64,000 nucleotides of DNA, taken from contig CBDDAJ010000036.1 in assembly GCA_965224845.1 (NCBI GenBank), positions 139,606-203,605 on the forward strand, written 5' to 3'. Origin of the DNA: Wocania_A sp965224845 (lineage in GTDB: Bacteria > Bacteroidota > Bacteroidia > Flavobacteriales > Flavobacteriaceae). Under the pieces are notes generated by a model. That model saw nothing but the letters and a program-made list of their open reading frames with translations. It ran no database searches and was not told where the DNA came from. Numbering within the stretch: the first letter of the stretch is position 1; the number at the start of each line of letters is the position of its first letter. Positions 42,661 to 52,137 of the stretch are shown one piece after another. Position numbers and translations under genes: made by a program.

Positions 42661-42978
42661 AAAATTACATCATTGATTAACTATCGCAATTTAGCTGACA
42701 ATCAACTCGTTCGCAAATACTAAAAATACTAGAGGTAATATTATTTTTGCTTTAGTGCTGGTTTTTTTGTTAAATAAGTGCTTTTTCTATTACAAATATA
42801 TGGTATAGTCCATTTTAACAGATAGTGGCCTTGTTTATTAAATCTAAATTTTTATAAAAACTAGCAACGAAGGTCTTGATACATCTTCAATAATAATTCA
42901 CAGTACATAATTTGAATATTTTCTTTACGCTTTGTGTCTCTATCTGTAGTTTGGGGTAACTTCTTTTAGCAGGAGGTT
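42661..42978. other. Gap with no recognisable gene
   Basis: The stretch 42860-42970 is GC-richer than its surroundings and on the minus strand gives short broken coding-like frames (PAKRSYPKLQIETQSVKKIF). It may be the tail of a lost gene, but I cannot name it. Confidence 0.3.
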
Positions 42979-44268
42979 TTATTTTCTTGTATCGATAACC
43001 AATTTTGGCTTTCTACTCATTTTAGGAAATTGTAATTTCCTAATTTCTTTACTATCTCTAAATTCAATTTTAGGAAGCACCCGTAACTTTGCTCTAAAAT
43101 GATTTTTTATTTCTAGCAATAAAGTATCTGAAGGTTCAGATGAGGCAATTTTAATACATATTTCATCGGTACCTATCGCATTATGCGAAAGCTCTATAAC
43201 ATAAGACTCTACTTGGCAAAAGTCATTAAGAATATTGTGCATCGCGGGGGGATATAAGGTTGTTCCTTTATATTTTATCATCTGTTTCTTTCTACCAACA
43301 ACTGGTCCTAATCGAGTCGTGTTTCTACCACATTTACATTTTTTATTATATGCTTTTACAATATCTCCCGTTTTAAATCTTAACAAAGGCATCCCTTCAA
43401 CGCCTAGTGTGGTTATCGTTAATTCGCCAGCTATTCCTTCTGCAACTGGCTGGTCATTATCGTCTAAAACCTCGGTAATAATAAGCTCAGGGTGATGATG
43501 CCCCCCCTGTTGCGCTTCGCATTCTGTAAATGCAGTATTCATTTCTGTTGAAGCATAGGTAGAATACAACTCAATATTCCAGTTTTTCGTTATATTTTTA
43601 GATAAAGTATTCAGTGAAAAATCTTGGTTTCTCAATGGTTCGCCAATACAAATTGCTCCTTTAACTCCCGATGCATTAATATCTATATTATGTTGTTGTG
43701 CATATTCGATAAGTTTTAGTAAAAAAGAAGGTACAGCAATAATATAAGTGGGTTTAAATTTTAAAATAGAATCCCATTGTAATTCTGGAATTCCGTTACC
43801 AACGCGAATGATCCCTGAACCTAGTTTTCGTGCTCCTAAAAAATAAGCTAATCCTGCCATAAAACGCCTATCAATAGTAGTCATAAGTTGAATAACATCA
43901 TCTGGTTTAATTCCAGCACATGCAAATGAAATGGCCTCATTGTATGCCAGACGGTCTAAGTCTTTATCTGTCAATGCAAAAATTACTGGCTCACCTAAGG
44001 TCCCAGATGTTGTTACATAATCAATAATCTTATCTTTTGAAACACAAATAAAATCATTATTACGTGCTTGCAAATCATCCTTCGATGTTGTAGGAATTGC
44101 AACTAAGTCTTCAATTGAATTAATATTTTTAATATCAATTTTATTTTCTTTGAATACCTGCTGATAAAAAGGGGAATACGTGTTTAAATAATTTAAAAGC
44201 GTTTTTAACTTTGCTAATTGAAGCGCATTAATATCTGCTTTTGATGCTAGCTCTATTTCTGGAATCAT
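42979..44268 (-). CDS. AMP-forming acyl/aryl-CoA ligase of the PaaK type
   Basis: The 429-aa protein has an adenylate-forming signature TTSGTLGEPVIF (about residue 88), YSTYASTEMNTAF and LLRFKTGDIVK, as in phenylacetate-CoA ligases. In flexirubin-type clusters such an enzyme would activate an aromatic acid starter for loading. It is the last gene of the cluster and overlaps the C45 gene by 4 bp. Confidence 0.82.
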   Translation of the reverse strand: MIPEIELASKADINALQLAKLKTLLNYLNTYSPFYQQVFKENKIDIKNINSIEDLVAIPTTSKDDLQARNNDFICVSKDKIIDYVTTSGTLGEPVIFALTDKDLDRLAYNEAISFACAGIKPDDVIQLMTTIDRRFMAGLAYFLGARKLGSGIIRVGNGIPELQWDSILKFKPTYIIAVPSFLLKLIEYAQQHNIDINASGVKGAICIGEPLRNQDFSLNTLSKNITKNWNIELYSTYASTEMNTAFTECEAQQGGHHHPELIITEVLDDNDQPVAEGIAGELTITTLGVEGMPLLRFKTGDIVKAYNKKCKCGRNTTRLGPVVGRKKQMIKYKGTTLYPPAMHNILNDFCQVESYVIELSHNAIGTDEICIKIASSEPSDTLLLEIKNHFRAKLRVLPKIEFRDSKEIRKLQFPKMSRKPKLVIDTRK

Positions 44269-45932
44269 CGATTTAACTTTCGTTTTGATTTTTTAATATA
44301 ATTGTCGACTTGCTCTTCGTCTGGAACTGTAGTAATTTCTTTGGTTTTTGCTATTTCAAATGCATTCAATGCAGCTGTAAAATACCCTCTTTTATAATAG
44401 TAAGTACCAACGAGATAATAAGCTTCCCAGTATTCTGGGTTAGACGTTTGTAATTCTGAAATAACAGAAGGCGTTATTCTATTATTTTTTTTAACTGAAG
44501 AAAGGACTTGGGCTCTAAGGGCTCTATAGATTTCATAATTTTTATAGGCTTTTGAAAATTGAAAATCATCTTTTTCAATAGTCAACTCTGAGTTTGAAAG
44601 TAAAAGTTTATTAGGCTTTTTAAACACATCATTTAAATTGTAAGCAACAAACGCTCCTAATTGATATGGGTTTGAAGAAACCCAAGCTAGTTGTTGTTCT
44701 GGCTTAAAAACTACAGCATGATGCGCTAACAATTGGTTAAGTGCTTTTTCATTGCCATAACCAATTTGTTTATTTTGCAACCCTTCTTTATTTCGCAAAA
44801 TATCTACTGCAATTTGTGGCGTTATCTTTTTGTTTTGATTAAGCAATTCTTCCATGCGCAAATAACGGTATCGCGAATGGCTTTCGGCAATATGCTTTAA
44901 GTTTTTTTTGTCATTTATGTAAGCCTTACTTTGAAAATGATTTGAACAAATTAATTGATTAGAATTTTCAATCTCATAAACTCCAAAATTTTTAGGAGAT
45001 ACTTCAATAATCACAGCTTTTTTATCTTTTGCGCTACTAATAAAAATGGATTCAGATACAAATACTTTTCGCTTTTTAGCTATCGCAATAGCTTCATCAA
45101 TAGTTGATGCATATTGTAATATTTCACGGTTTAAAATTGAAATTGGCGTTTTGGCGATTAAAGGGATTTTAGATTTTCCAGCATTTATACTTACAGTTAA
45201 CCCATGTTCATTCATTCCTGAAACCACGCCAATCATACCAGCCCATGTAATAGACATAAATTTGTAACCTTGTGTTGGTTTTACAAAAGCAACTATTTTT
45301 TCTTTTGCAAAATTGTCGCCTGCGTAAAAATCAAAATTTCTCCCAACAATTAAACTCCCATCTTCTGTTTTATCGCCCCATGCAGCAAACGACGAACAAC
45401 CTACTAAGGCTAAGTCTTGCAATGCATGGCCAATATCATGTGCTCCATGTAAATAAAGAATTCTTAAATAGGAATCTGCTATATGATTGTATTTTGCTGA
45501 AGCATATTTTGAAAGCCCATAAATTTCCGTTCTATACTCTAAAGGAACATGGAGGTATAATTTTCGGTTAAACCAAGCCAAAAATTTACGCAATATGGCC
45601 TGCTTCATTTTTGAAGGAACAAGCTCCTCAACTTTTGATAAAAAGGCCTCTTCTTGAGTGTGAAATAATTCTTGTGTAAGGCTTCCTGTGATTAATCCTC
45701 TTTCATAAGGATTACCTTCTACATAAAGTTCCCATAACCCTTGTTTGTTTTTGCTAAACTTATTATTGTCCAATAAAAATGTGGTGTCTGAAGTTTTAAT
45801 TCTTTCAGAAATAACCGAACTATATGTGCTTACATCTGGAACATCATGTATAGATTTTGAAATGCCACATGAGGTAAGAAGCAATAACAAAAAACCAATT
45901 CCTTTATTTTTAAGGCTTAGGTTTAACTTCAT
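44265..45932 (-). CDS. C45-type acyltransferase/amidase lipoprotein
   Basis: A lipobox ends at LLLLTSCGIS (Cys22). The catalytic region has ALVGCSSFAAWGDKTEDGSL, with a Cys near residue 187 that would become the N-terminal nucleophile, and the RNFDF block, as in acyl-CoA:6-aminopenicillanic acid acyltransferases. The 555-aa protein has an extra C-terminal helical part (TPR-like, AYYLVGTYYYKRGYFTAALN). It may transfer or trim acyl groups of the pigment in the envelope. It overlaps both neighbours by 4 bp. Confidence 0.8.
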   Translation of the reverse strand: MKLNLSLKNKGIGFLLLLLTSCGISKSIHDVPDVSTYSSVISERIKTSDTTFLLDNNKFSKNKQGLWELYVEGNPYERGLITGSLTQELFHTQEEAFLSKVEELVPSKMKQAILRKFLAWFNRKLYLHVPLEYRTEIYGLSKYASAKYNHIADSYLRILYLHGAHDIGHALQDLALVGCSSFAAWGDKTEDGSLIVGRNFDFYAGDNFAKEKIVAFVKPTQGYKFMSITWAGMIGVVSGMNEHGLTVSINAGKSKIPLIAKTPISILNREILQYASTIDEAIAIAKKRKVFVSESIFISSAKDKKAVIIEVSPKNFGVYEIENSNQLICSNHFQSKAYINDKKNLKHIAESHSRYRYLRMEELLNQNKKITPQIAVDILRNKEGLQNKQIGYGNEKALNQLLAHHAVVFKPEQQLAWVSSNPYQLGAFVAYNLNDVFKKPNKLLLSNSELTIEKDDFQFSKAYKNYEIYRALRAQVLSSVKKNNRITPSVISELQTSNPEYWEAYYLVGTYYYKRGYFTAALNAFEIAKTKEITTVPDEEQVDNYIKKSKRKLNR

Positions 45933-46807
45933 CTTTTTAGGTTCTTTAAAACTTTATTTCCTTTTTTTAGAGCTAATTCTTCCTTGTAATCTAACCATTT
46001 CTGTCCGCAAAATCGACGCATACCATTATCAAAATGACGCATTATAAACACATTGTAAAGCATGTTTAAAAATCTTTTAGGGCGTTTAGGCAAGGCTCTT
46101 AAAGTCATAGAAAATCCACCATCAAGATATTTTATATAATGCCAATAACCACTAGGCATATACAGGGCGTCACCATGTTTCATTTGCGCGTGGATACCTT
46201 CAGCGTATTGTAGTGCAGGATAGGTATTAAAATCAGGGTTATCCATGTCTATTTTATCGATGTTATGAATAGAAAATGGTACTTTATACAAATATTTGGT
46301 TTGTTCTTGAGAAAAAAGGGTTACGCTTTTATGGCCATGAAAATGAATGTGCATGCTATCGGGTAAATCTATGTCATAGTGCATAAAGACTTTAGAATTA
46401 CCACCCCCAAAAAAAAGTGCTGGTAAGCGTTTAAAGAATTTAAGCCCAATATCTGGGTACTTAAAATCTTTTAGAAGCTCCGGCATACTGTCTAAAATAT
46501 TATAGAAGAAGATTCGTAAGTCTGTAGGTTCCGTTTTTAATAATTCAATATAATCTCGCAATTTCATTTCCTTAACAGGGGCATAAACACTTTGCTTCCC
46601 TTTTGCAGGTTCGTTATTATATAGGGGTATTATTTGATTCCCAGATCGTTCTTGAATATAATCTAAATTCCATTTTTTAAAAGCGGGCCAGTTTTCTGTT
46701 AAGTTTTCAATTAAAACAGGGCGTTGTGGTTTGTAGTAATACTTAATAAAATCTTCTTTAGTAATACTTTTAACGCGCGTAATTGGTTTTGTTTTAAATT
46801 GCCCCAT
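45929..46807 (-). CDS. Cupin-like (JmjC-type) protein
   Basis: The 292-aa protein has the order of a cupin 8/JmjC hydroxylase: PVLIENLTENWPAFKKWN, then HYDIDLPDSMHIHFHGHKSV with a candidate HxD iron site, and MKHGDALYMPSGYWHYIKYL with the distal histidine. This suggests an Fe(II)/2-oxoglutarate oxygenase acting on the polyene or aryl head group. It overlaps genes on both sides. Confidence 0.8.
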   Translation of the reverse strand: MGQFKTKPITRVKSITKEDFIKYYYKPQRPVLIENLTENWPAFKKWNLDYIQERSGNQIIPLYNNEPAKGKQSVYAPVKEMKLRDYIELLKTEPTDLRIFFYNILDSMPELLKDFKYPDIGLKFFKRLPALFFGGGNSKVFMHYDIDLPDSMHIHFHGHKSVTLFSQEQTKYLYKVPFSIHNIDKIDMDNPDFNTYPALQYAEGIHAQMKHGDALYMPSGYWHYIKYLDGGFSMTLRALPKRPKRFLNMLYNVFIMRHFDNGMRRFCGQKWLDYKEELALKKGNKVLKNLKR

Positions 46808-47624
46808 TGCTTAATTTATTGTATTGCCCTTGAACTTTATTAGCATCCAATATTTTATTTAATAAAGGCTCCATTCCAATAACTTCAGAACAAGTAAGTA
46901 CAGCTCCTATCGTTACTCCCAGTATGCCATGCATATTTAAACTTTGTCCGGTAAGCAATAAATTCTTTATTTTAGTTCTTGGCGAAACAAATGATGCTAA
47001 AGGGTTATTAGCATCTTTAACATAGCCATAAATTGAACCACGATTTGAACCTATATAATCTCGATAAGATAATGGTGTCGAGGTGTAAATTTCTTGAATG
47101 CAATCTCTAATGTTAGGGAACTTTTTCTCTAATTCTACTATTAATTTTTCAGCTTTTTCAGTTTTGAATTCTTCATAAGTTTGCCCTCGATCATTTTTAT
47201 TTGCAACAGTGTTAAATGTATTTTCCCAAGGTTCTACTTCTTCATAACGCATATAAGTCATAACGGTTAAACTATCTCCCCAAACATCTGTTTTTTTGTT
47301 AATTCCCATAGATACCATATAACCCTCTGGCCAAGTTTGAGCAGTATAGTCTTGTCCGTCCCAAATTTTATGATAATCCTTTATATGATAGAAATTTTTA
47401 TTTTGATATTTAAAGGATTTTGGTTTTAAAACAATATATAAACTAAAGCCCGCAATAATACTTTCTATATTTTTAATTCTGTTGGAGTACACCTTTCTAA
47501 ATTTATCTTCTCCTACAAGTTTTATTGTAAGTTTAGGCTCTATATTAGAAATAAACAAATTGCCTTTAACCTCTTTGCCATTTTTTTGTATATACAGAAC
47601 TAATTTTCTTGTCTTCAAACCCAA
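46794..47624 (-). CDS. FAD-dependent oxidoreductase, C-terminal part (frame-split)
   Basis: The C-terminal half of a phytoene-desaturase-like oxidoreductase, with the closing FAD motif KNLLLTGQSLNMHGILGVTI. Real translation probably joins the frame at 47566-48357: removing one A from the 7-A run (47581-47587) reads YTKNGKEVKGNLFISNIEP continuously. The apparent start inside the other frame is not believable. Confidence 0.75.
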   Translation of the reverse strand: MGLKTRKLVLYIQKNGKEVKGNLFISNIEPKLTIKLVGEDKFRKVYSNRIKNIESIIAGFSLYIVLKPKSFKYQNKNFYHIKDYHKIWDGQDYTAQTWPEGYMVSMGINKKTDVWGDSLTVMTYMRYEEVEPWENTFNTVANKNDRGQTYEEFKTEKAEKLIVELEKKFPNIRDCIQEIYTSTPLSYRDYIGSNRGSIYGYVKDANNPLASFVSPRTKIKNLLLTGQSLNMHGILGVTIGAVLTCSEVIGMEPLLNKILDANKVQGQYNKLSNGAI

Positions 47625-48357
47625 ATTTTACCACCTCATGATGCTTAAAGGCATCTCCCCCATTTTCTTTTAATCGTCTAATTAAAATTTTCGAAATTTG
47701 ACTCCCTCCATTTATGCAACGATAGGCACTTTCTATGTATGAGTTTACAGTGAGCGCGTGAACGTAAAAAGGTGTTCGATGAGCATCACCAGCATATAAA
47801 TAATTGGTGCCAGCAAGTACAGCGCGTAATTTTTTATTTTCTGTAATTGAGTCTATATAATCTTTTGCCTTTAAGCTAAAAATATCAGTGTTTTCATAAT
47901 AAGGTTTGCCATGTTTTAAACCATATAACGGGAACTTATCGCATATCTCTTTTAGCTTTTTACAATACACTGTAATTGCTTTTTCTTCTTCTGGAAATTG
48001 GTCTAACAGGGTTTTAATAAAGTTGTCGTAGCCTTGGGCATGCTTGTATACCTTATTGTCATTCTCAAAGGTTATAATATCAAAACCATCTTCGTCTAAT
48101 TGTTTTAAATTTAAATCGTCGATAATATCAAGATACTTAAAATATTGATATAAGTTTTGCCCTTGACTCAACCCTCCAATATAATGCACTCCAGTATCAA
48201 AAATGGTTTTGTCGCGAACAAAGGTTTGCAAGTTACCCCCGTATTGATTATTTTTTTCTAAAACACAAACGCTATAACCTTCTTTTGCCAAAATATTGGC
48301 AGATACCAATCCCCCTAAACCGCTTCCAATAACGATAACATCGTAATGTGATTTCAT
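47566..48357 (-). CDS. FAD-dependent oxidoreductase, N-terminal part (frame-split)
   Basis: Begins with a Rossmann FAD site, DVIVIGSGLGGLVSANILAK, followed by LEKNNQYGGNLQTF and DTGVHYIGG, as in carotenoid/retinol saturase-like enzymes. It ends early (KKWQRG) after a 7-A run, and the C-terminal half continues in another frame. With both parts the protein would be about 510 aa, normal for the family. The role would be to adjust the polyene or head group. Confidence 0.8.
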   Translation of the reverse strand: MKSHYDVIVIGSGLGGLVSANILAKEGYSVCVLEKNNQYGGNLQTFVRDKTIFDTGVHYIGGLSQGQNLYQYFKYLDIIDDLNLKQLDEDGFDIITFENDNKVYKHAQGYDNFIKTLLDQFPEEEKAITVYCKKLKEICDKFPLYGLKHGKPYYENTDIFSLKAKDYIDSITENKKLRAVLAGTNYLYAGDAHRTPFYVHALTVNSYIESAYRCINGGSQISKILIRRLKENGGDAFKHHEVVKFGFEDKKISSVYTKKWQRG

Positions 48358-48429
48358 ACACTTAATTTTATTGCTTTTAAAGGGTTATTCAGTATATCCA
48401 TACAATCATTTTCTTGTTTGACTTTACTT

Positions 48430-51400
48430 TTAGTCATAGGTATTACGTACTTTATTTAACTGATTTGTTAAGATAGTAATATTTTTATTTTGATACGAAC
48501 AATAATACCCAAAATCAAGTTTATTTAAGGCCAATAAATTACTGCTGTCTTTTAGAAGAATAATATACACTAACTCATCATGTATTATAGATTTTATTTG
48601 CTCTTTAGTTGTGTTTTTGAGATTTACTATTAACGTATTTGCCTTAAACTGTATAAGTTCCTCAATAGAATCAATGCAAGTGATGTTGCGAGTATTAGTG
48701 ATATAACTACTTTTAACAATGCGTCTGTTATTTTCATTTTCAATATACGTTCGAATTTTTCGGTCTGCAGCATTTAAAGCTAATAAAAAGTCAAGCTGTC
48801 CGGCATCTTTAGATATATGCACTACCTGATCTTTTTTTGCAACTGTATCTAATACAATTTGATAAATATCTTTGTTGGTTGTTATGTCCTTCTTAACACT
48901 TTGGTATAGCTCTTTGCCCTTATACTTATAATCATCTAAAAGGATATCATGAAAGTACGTAGCGCTTTCTCTTTCTTTTCTAAAACGACCAAATTCAGTT
49001 CTAAAATAGGCGCCTATTTGTTTGGCGCGTTGTGAGTAATTTGAACCAAACCGTTGATCATCTGGTGCAATTCTAGGTAGTATTTTTAAAGTGATATTCC
49101 CGTCTCTAATCATAGTTTCCCCTTTGGGGATTACTTCAGAATTTCCATGTATAAGTACTGGAATTATATCTAAACTAAATTGCTCTGCAAGATAAAAAGC
49201 ACCCTTGTGGAAACGCTTTATTTTATTGGTTTTAGATCTAGTCCCTTCTGGAAACACCATTAAAGTATAACCTTGTTCTACTTTTTTCCTTAAATGGTCT
49301 AGCCCGTTTTCTATACCACCAGAAACAGGATAAAAGCCAGCTAGCTGTACGGTTTTTCCAAAAATTGGTGACCTGTAAACCCAATCATTCACCAGAAAAA
49401 TAATTTTTGGATGCAGCATACCAATAGCTAAGATATCTAAAAATGAAGTGTGATTAGCGATGATGATAGATTGCTTTTTAAAATTTTCGCCATGATCATT
49501 TATGATTTTCTTAATTAAAAAGGGGTTAGTATAAAGAACAGATTTCATGAATTTTGAAATGGTAACATGAAACCATTTCATTTTGGTTTTTTGGGCTAAA
49601 GGAATAATTTTTAGTAGTGTTACACTAAACAGTGACAATAAGATACCTCCTAAGCCAAAATAACTAAAGGATAGTATAGAATGTATAAGCAACCTAAGCG
49701 ATATTGGCCGTTTTTTTTTGCTCCCAATAAATAAATTGAAAAGTAAAGGCTGGATAGTAAATGCAATTAAAACGGCAGATAAAATACCAATTAAGCAAAC
49801 TAAAGATATAGAATATAAGGCGGGATGCTTTGCAAAAACTAAAACACCAATACCCAAAATTGTTGTTATAACCGATAACAAAATGGATGTTTTATGTGTT
49901 GATAAAGCAGTTTCGCCGGTTCGATATTCGTGCAATAACCCATTGGTGATAAAAATGCTGTAATCAATGCCTAACCCAAAAATAAATGTTGAAATGATGA
50001 TATTAAAAATATTGAATTCTAGATGAAACAATCCCATTACTCCAATGGTTAACAGCCAAGTGATACAGATAGGAATTCCTGTAACTAGAGTAAGAGAAAA
50101 ACTTTTATAAAACAGTAATAGAATGATTAGAACCACAACTAATGAATACCCAATTAAACTATTAAAATCATTCTTTAAATTGCCTAAAAAAGATTCATTC
50201 ATTTGTTTTCTGTCTATTATAACAGTTTGGGCCTTATCCTTAAAAGCATTAAATACCGCTTTACTATCGTTTGTTTTCACTAAAGTAGTAATGGTAGTAT
50301 AATTGTCTTTTGTAGTAATATAATCGTCTATAGAAAAAGTGGTTACAGCTTTATAATCATCACTATGTAATGGCGAAAAAGACGTATTTAAAAGTTTATA
50401 AAACGTATTGAAAGTTTCTGGTTTAAACCCTAGACTTGTTGCACTTTTAGTAATATTTTCTACCGTGGTTGCAATGGTATTTTTATCCCAAAAAGATTTC
50501 CACCGTTCAATTTGTTGTTTTTGTTGTTTTTTAGAATGCACAAAAGTGCTAATTGAACTATAATTTATAATCTTGTTTTCTGCCTTTAACCTTTGGAGCG
50601 TAGTTAAAATGGAATCGTTAATTTGTAATGTAAGCTCTTCAGAGTCGTTATAAGTAGCAATATAAATGGATTTAGAAGAACTGTTAATAAGCTTATCGAG
50701 ACGTAATTGAGCCGTTTGTAAATTTGCTGGAAGGTAATTTAATTGACTTAGGTCGTTATTAAAAGCAACTTTATTATAGGTAAACAAACTGCCAATGCAC
50801 GCTAAAAATAGCCCTAAAATAATCCATTTGTTTTTATGAATTTTATAAGAAGCTATTTTATCTAACACATTAGGTCTTTTAAGTTCTTTTGAACCATCCT
50901 TATATACTTGAGGGATAAATACTAGAGCAAAACATGAAGCCCCGATAACACTAATAGCAGCAAAAATCCCTAAATCCTGTAGGGCTTGCGAGTTTATAAA
51001 TAGCAGACATAAAAATGCTAAAGCCGTAGTTATGCTACTCATTAATATAGGCTTTGAAATCTCTTTGTATAACTGTTTTACATTAGCATTACTTCTAATA
51101 TGTGTTAAAATATGTAAAGAATAGTCTAGTGTAATTCCAAGTAAAGCAGAACCAATACCTAAAGAAATAGCCGATATTTTTTCTCGTATTAAAAAGAGCA
51201 GTACTATAGCCAAAAGCCCGCCAAATACTGTAGGCACAAATAGAATAACAGGTACTATTAATTTCCTGTAGAACAGAATAAAAATGGATAACAGGATGGT
51301 TAATGCAATACTTACTGTAACCTGAATATCATTTTTTATTTGATTTGCATTAGCAACTGCAATTAAAGTGCCTCCAAAATATTCGCTACTTACCTTGCCG

Positions 51401-52137
51401 TTAAAAAAACCATTAAGCGCATTATTTGTGTGGTATAAATTTTTAGCAAATATGTTATTTTCGGCTGTTTCATTTGTGTTTAATGTAGGTGAAATAAATA
51501 ATAAGATATGCTGCTTGTCTTTACTAACAAGGAAGCCATTTTGCAATATAAAATCGTCTCCAAAACTTAATTCTTGTAATCTTTTCAGGGCAATAAATGA
51601 AAGCCCTAAAGGGTCTTTTAAAATAAGGTCTTTAGTTACAATGCCAGAAGGAGAAATAAGTGTTTTATAGTTTTTTAAAGTAATCGCATCAATACTGTCT
51701 TCTTTAATTTTATTTGCTATCGTTTTATAGTCATTTTCATCTAAAAAAAATGGAAGATTTTCGTATATAAAATTGGCCGTATTTTGAATTTCATGATCAT
51801 CTATTCTTCCTTGGATTTGCTTTATATATTTACTTGAAGACTTCGTGATACTATCAATAAACTGAGAAGCATATTGTGTTAAATCATCAATACTACCGTT
51901 TTTACCTCTTGAGATGTTAACAATAATTTTATCAGTAAAATTTACATGCTTTAAAACCTTTTGTAATTGAGTGTTTTCTTTATGACTTGGAATAAGCTTT
52001 GTAATGTCTTCTTCAAATTCAATTTTAGAAGCAATAAACAACAAGGCAACAAAAAGGAAGCTCAAAACACTAAAGCCTATCCTCTTTTTGGAATTAAAAT
52101 ACTGATATATATTATAAAAAAAATTATGCATTGGCAA
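48430..52137 (-). CDS. MMPL/RND-type exporter fused to a PlsC-type acyltransferase
   Basis: Residues 1-840 form an MMPL-like transporter with two sets of membrane segments (SIALTILLSIFILFYRKLIV ... GLGIDYSIFITNGLLHEYR). Residues about 880-1040 form a glycerophosphate acyltransferase domain with NHTSFLDILAIGM and FPEGTRSKTNKIKRF. A C-terminal 150 residues are unassigned. In aryl-polyene clusters these two functions are usually separate genes; here they are one 1235-aa protein. It probably moves the lipid-linked pigment to the outer membrane. Confidence 0.85.
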   Translation of the reverse strand: MPMHNFFYNIYQYFNSKKRIGFSVLSFLFVALLFIASKIEFEEDITKLIPSHKENTQLQKVLKHVNFTDKIIVNISRGKNGSIDDLTQYASQFIDSITKSSSKYIKQIQGRIDDHEIQNTANFIYENLPFFLDENDYKTIANKIKEDSIDAITLKNYKTLISPSGIVTKDLILKDPLGLSFIALKRLQELSFGDDFILQNGFLVSKDKQHILLFISPTLNTNETAENNIFAKNLYHTNNALNGFFNGKVSSEYFGGTLIAVANANQIKNDIQVTVSIALTILLSIFILFYRKLIVPVILFVPTVFGGLLAIVLLFLIREKISAISLGIGSALLGITLDYSLHILTHIRSNANVKQLYKEISKPILMSSITTALAFLCLLFINSQALQDLGIFAAISVIGASCFALVFIPQVYKDGSKELKRPNVLDKIASYKIHKNKWIILGLFLACIGSLFTYNKVAFNNDLSQLNYLPANLQTAQLRLDKLINSSSKSIYIATYNDSEELTLQINDSILTTLQRLKAENKIINYSSISTFVHSKKQQKQQIERWKSFWDKNTIATTVENITKSATSLGFKPETFNTFYKLLNTSFSPLHSDDYKAVTTFSIDDYITTKDNYTTITTLVKTNDSKAVFNAFKDKAQTVIIDRKQMNESFLGNLKNDFNSLIGYSLVVVLIILLLFYKSFSLTLVTGIPICITWLLTIGVMGLFHLEFNIFNIIISTFIFGLGIDYSIFITNGLLHEYRTGETALSTHKTSILLSVITTILGIGVLVFAKHPALYSISLVCLIGILSAVLIAFTIQPLLFNLFIGSKKKRPISLRLLIHSILSFSYFGLGGILLSLFSVTLLKIIPLAQKTKMKWFHVTISKFMKSVLYTNPFLIKKIINDHGENFKKQSIIIANHTSFLDILAIGMLHPKIIFLVNDWVYRSPIFGKTVQLAGFYPVSGGIENGLDHLRKKVEQGYTLMVFPEGTRSKTNKIKRFHKGAFYLAEQFSLDIIPVLIHGNSEVIPKGETMIRDGNITLKILPRIAPDDQRFGSNYSQRAKQIGAYFRTEFGRFRKERESATYFHDILLDDYKYKGKELYQSVKKDITTNKDIYQIVLDTVAKKDQVVHISKDAGQLDFLLALNAADRKIRTYIENENNRRIVKSSYITNTRNITCIDSIEELIQFKANTLIVNLKNTTKEQIKSIIHDELVYIILLKDSSNLLALNKLDFGYYCSYQNKNITILTNQLNKVRNTYD

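Noticed and set aside
44265..45932. C45-type lipoprotein as a paralogue of the repair-operon amidase at 22865
   Set aside because: Both are Ntn-hydrolases, but sequence, length and targeting differ, so they are only distant superfamily members with unrelated contexts.
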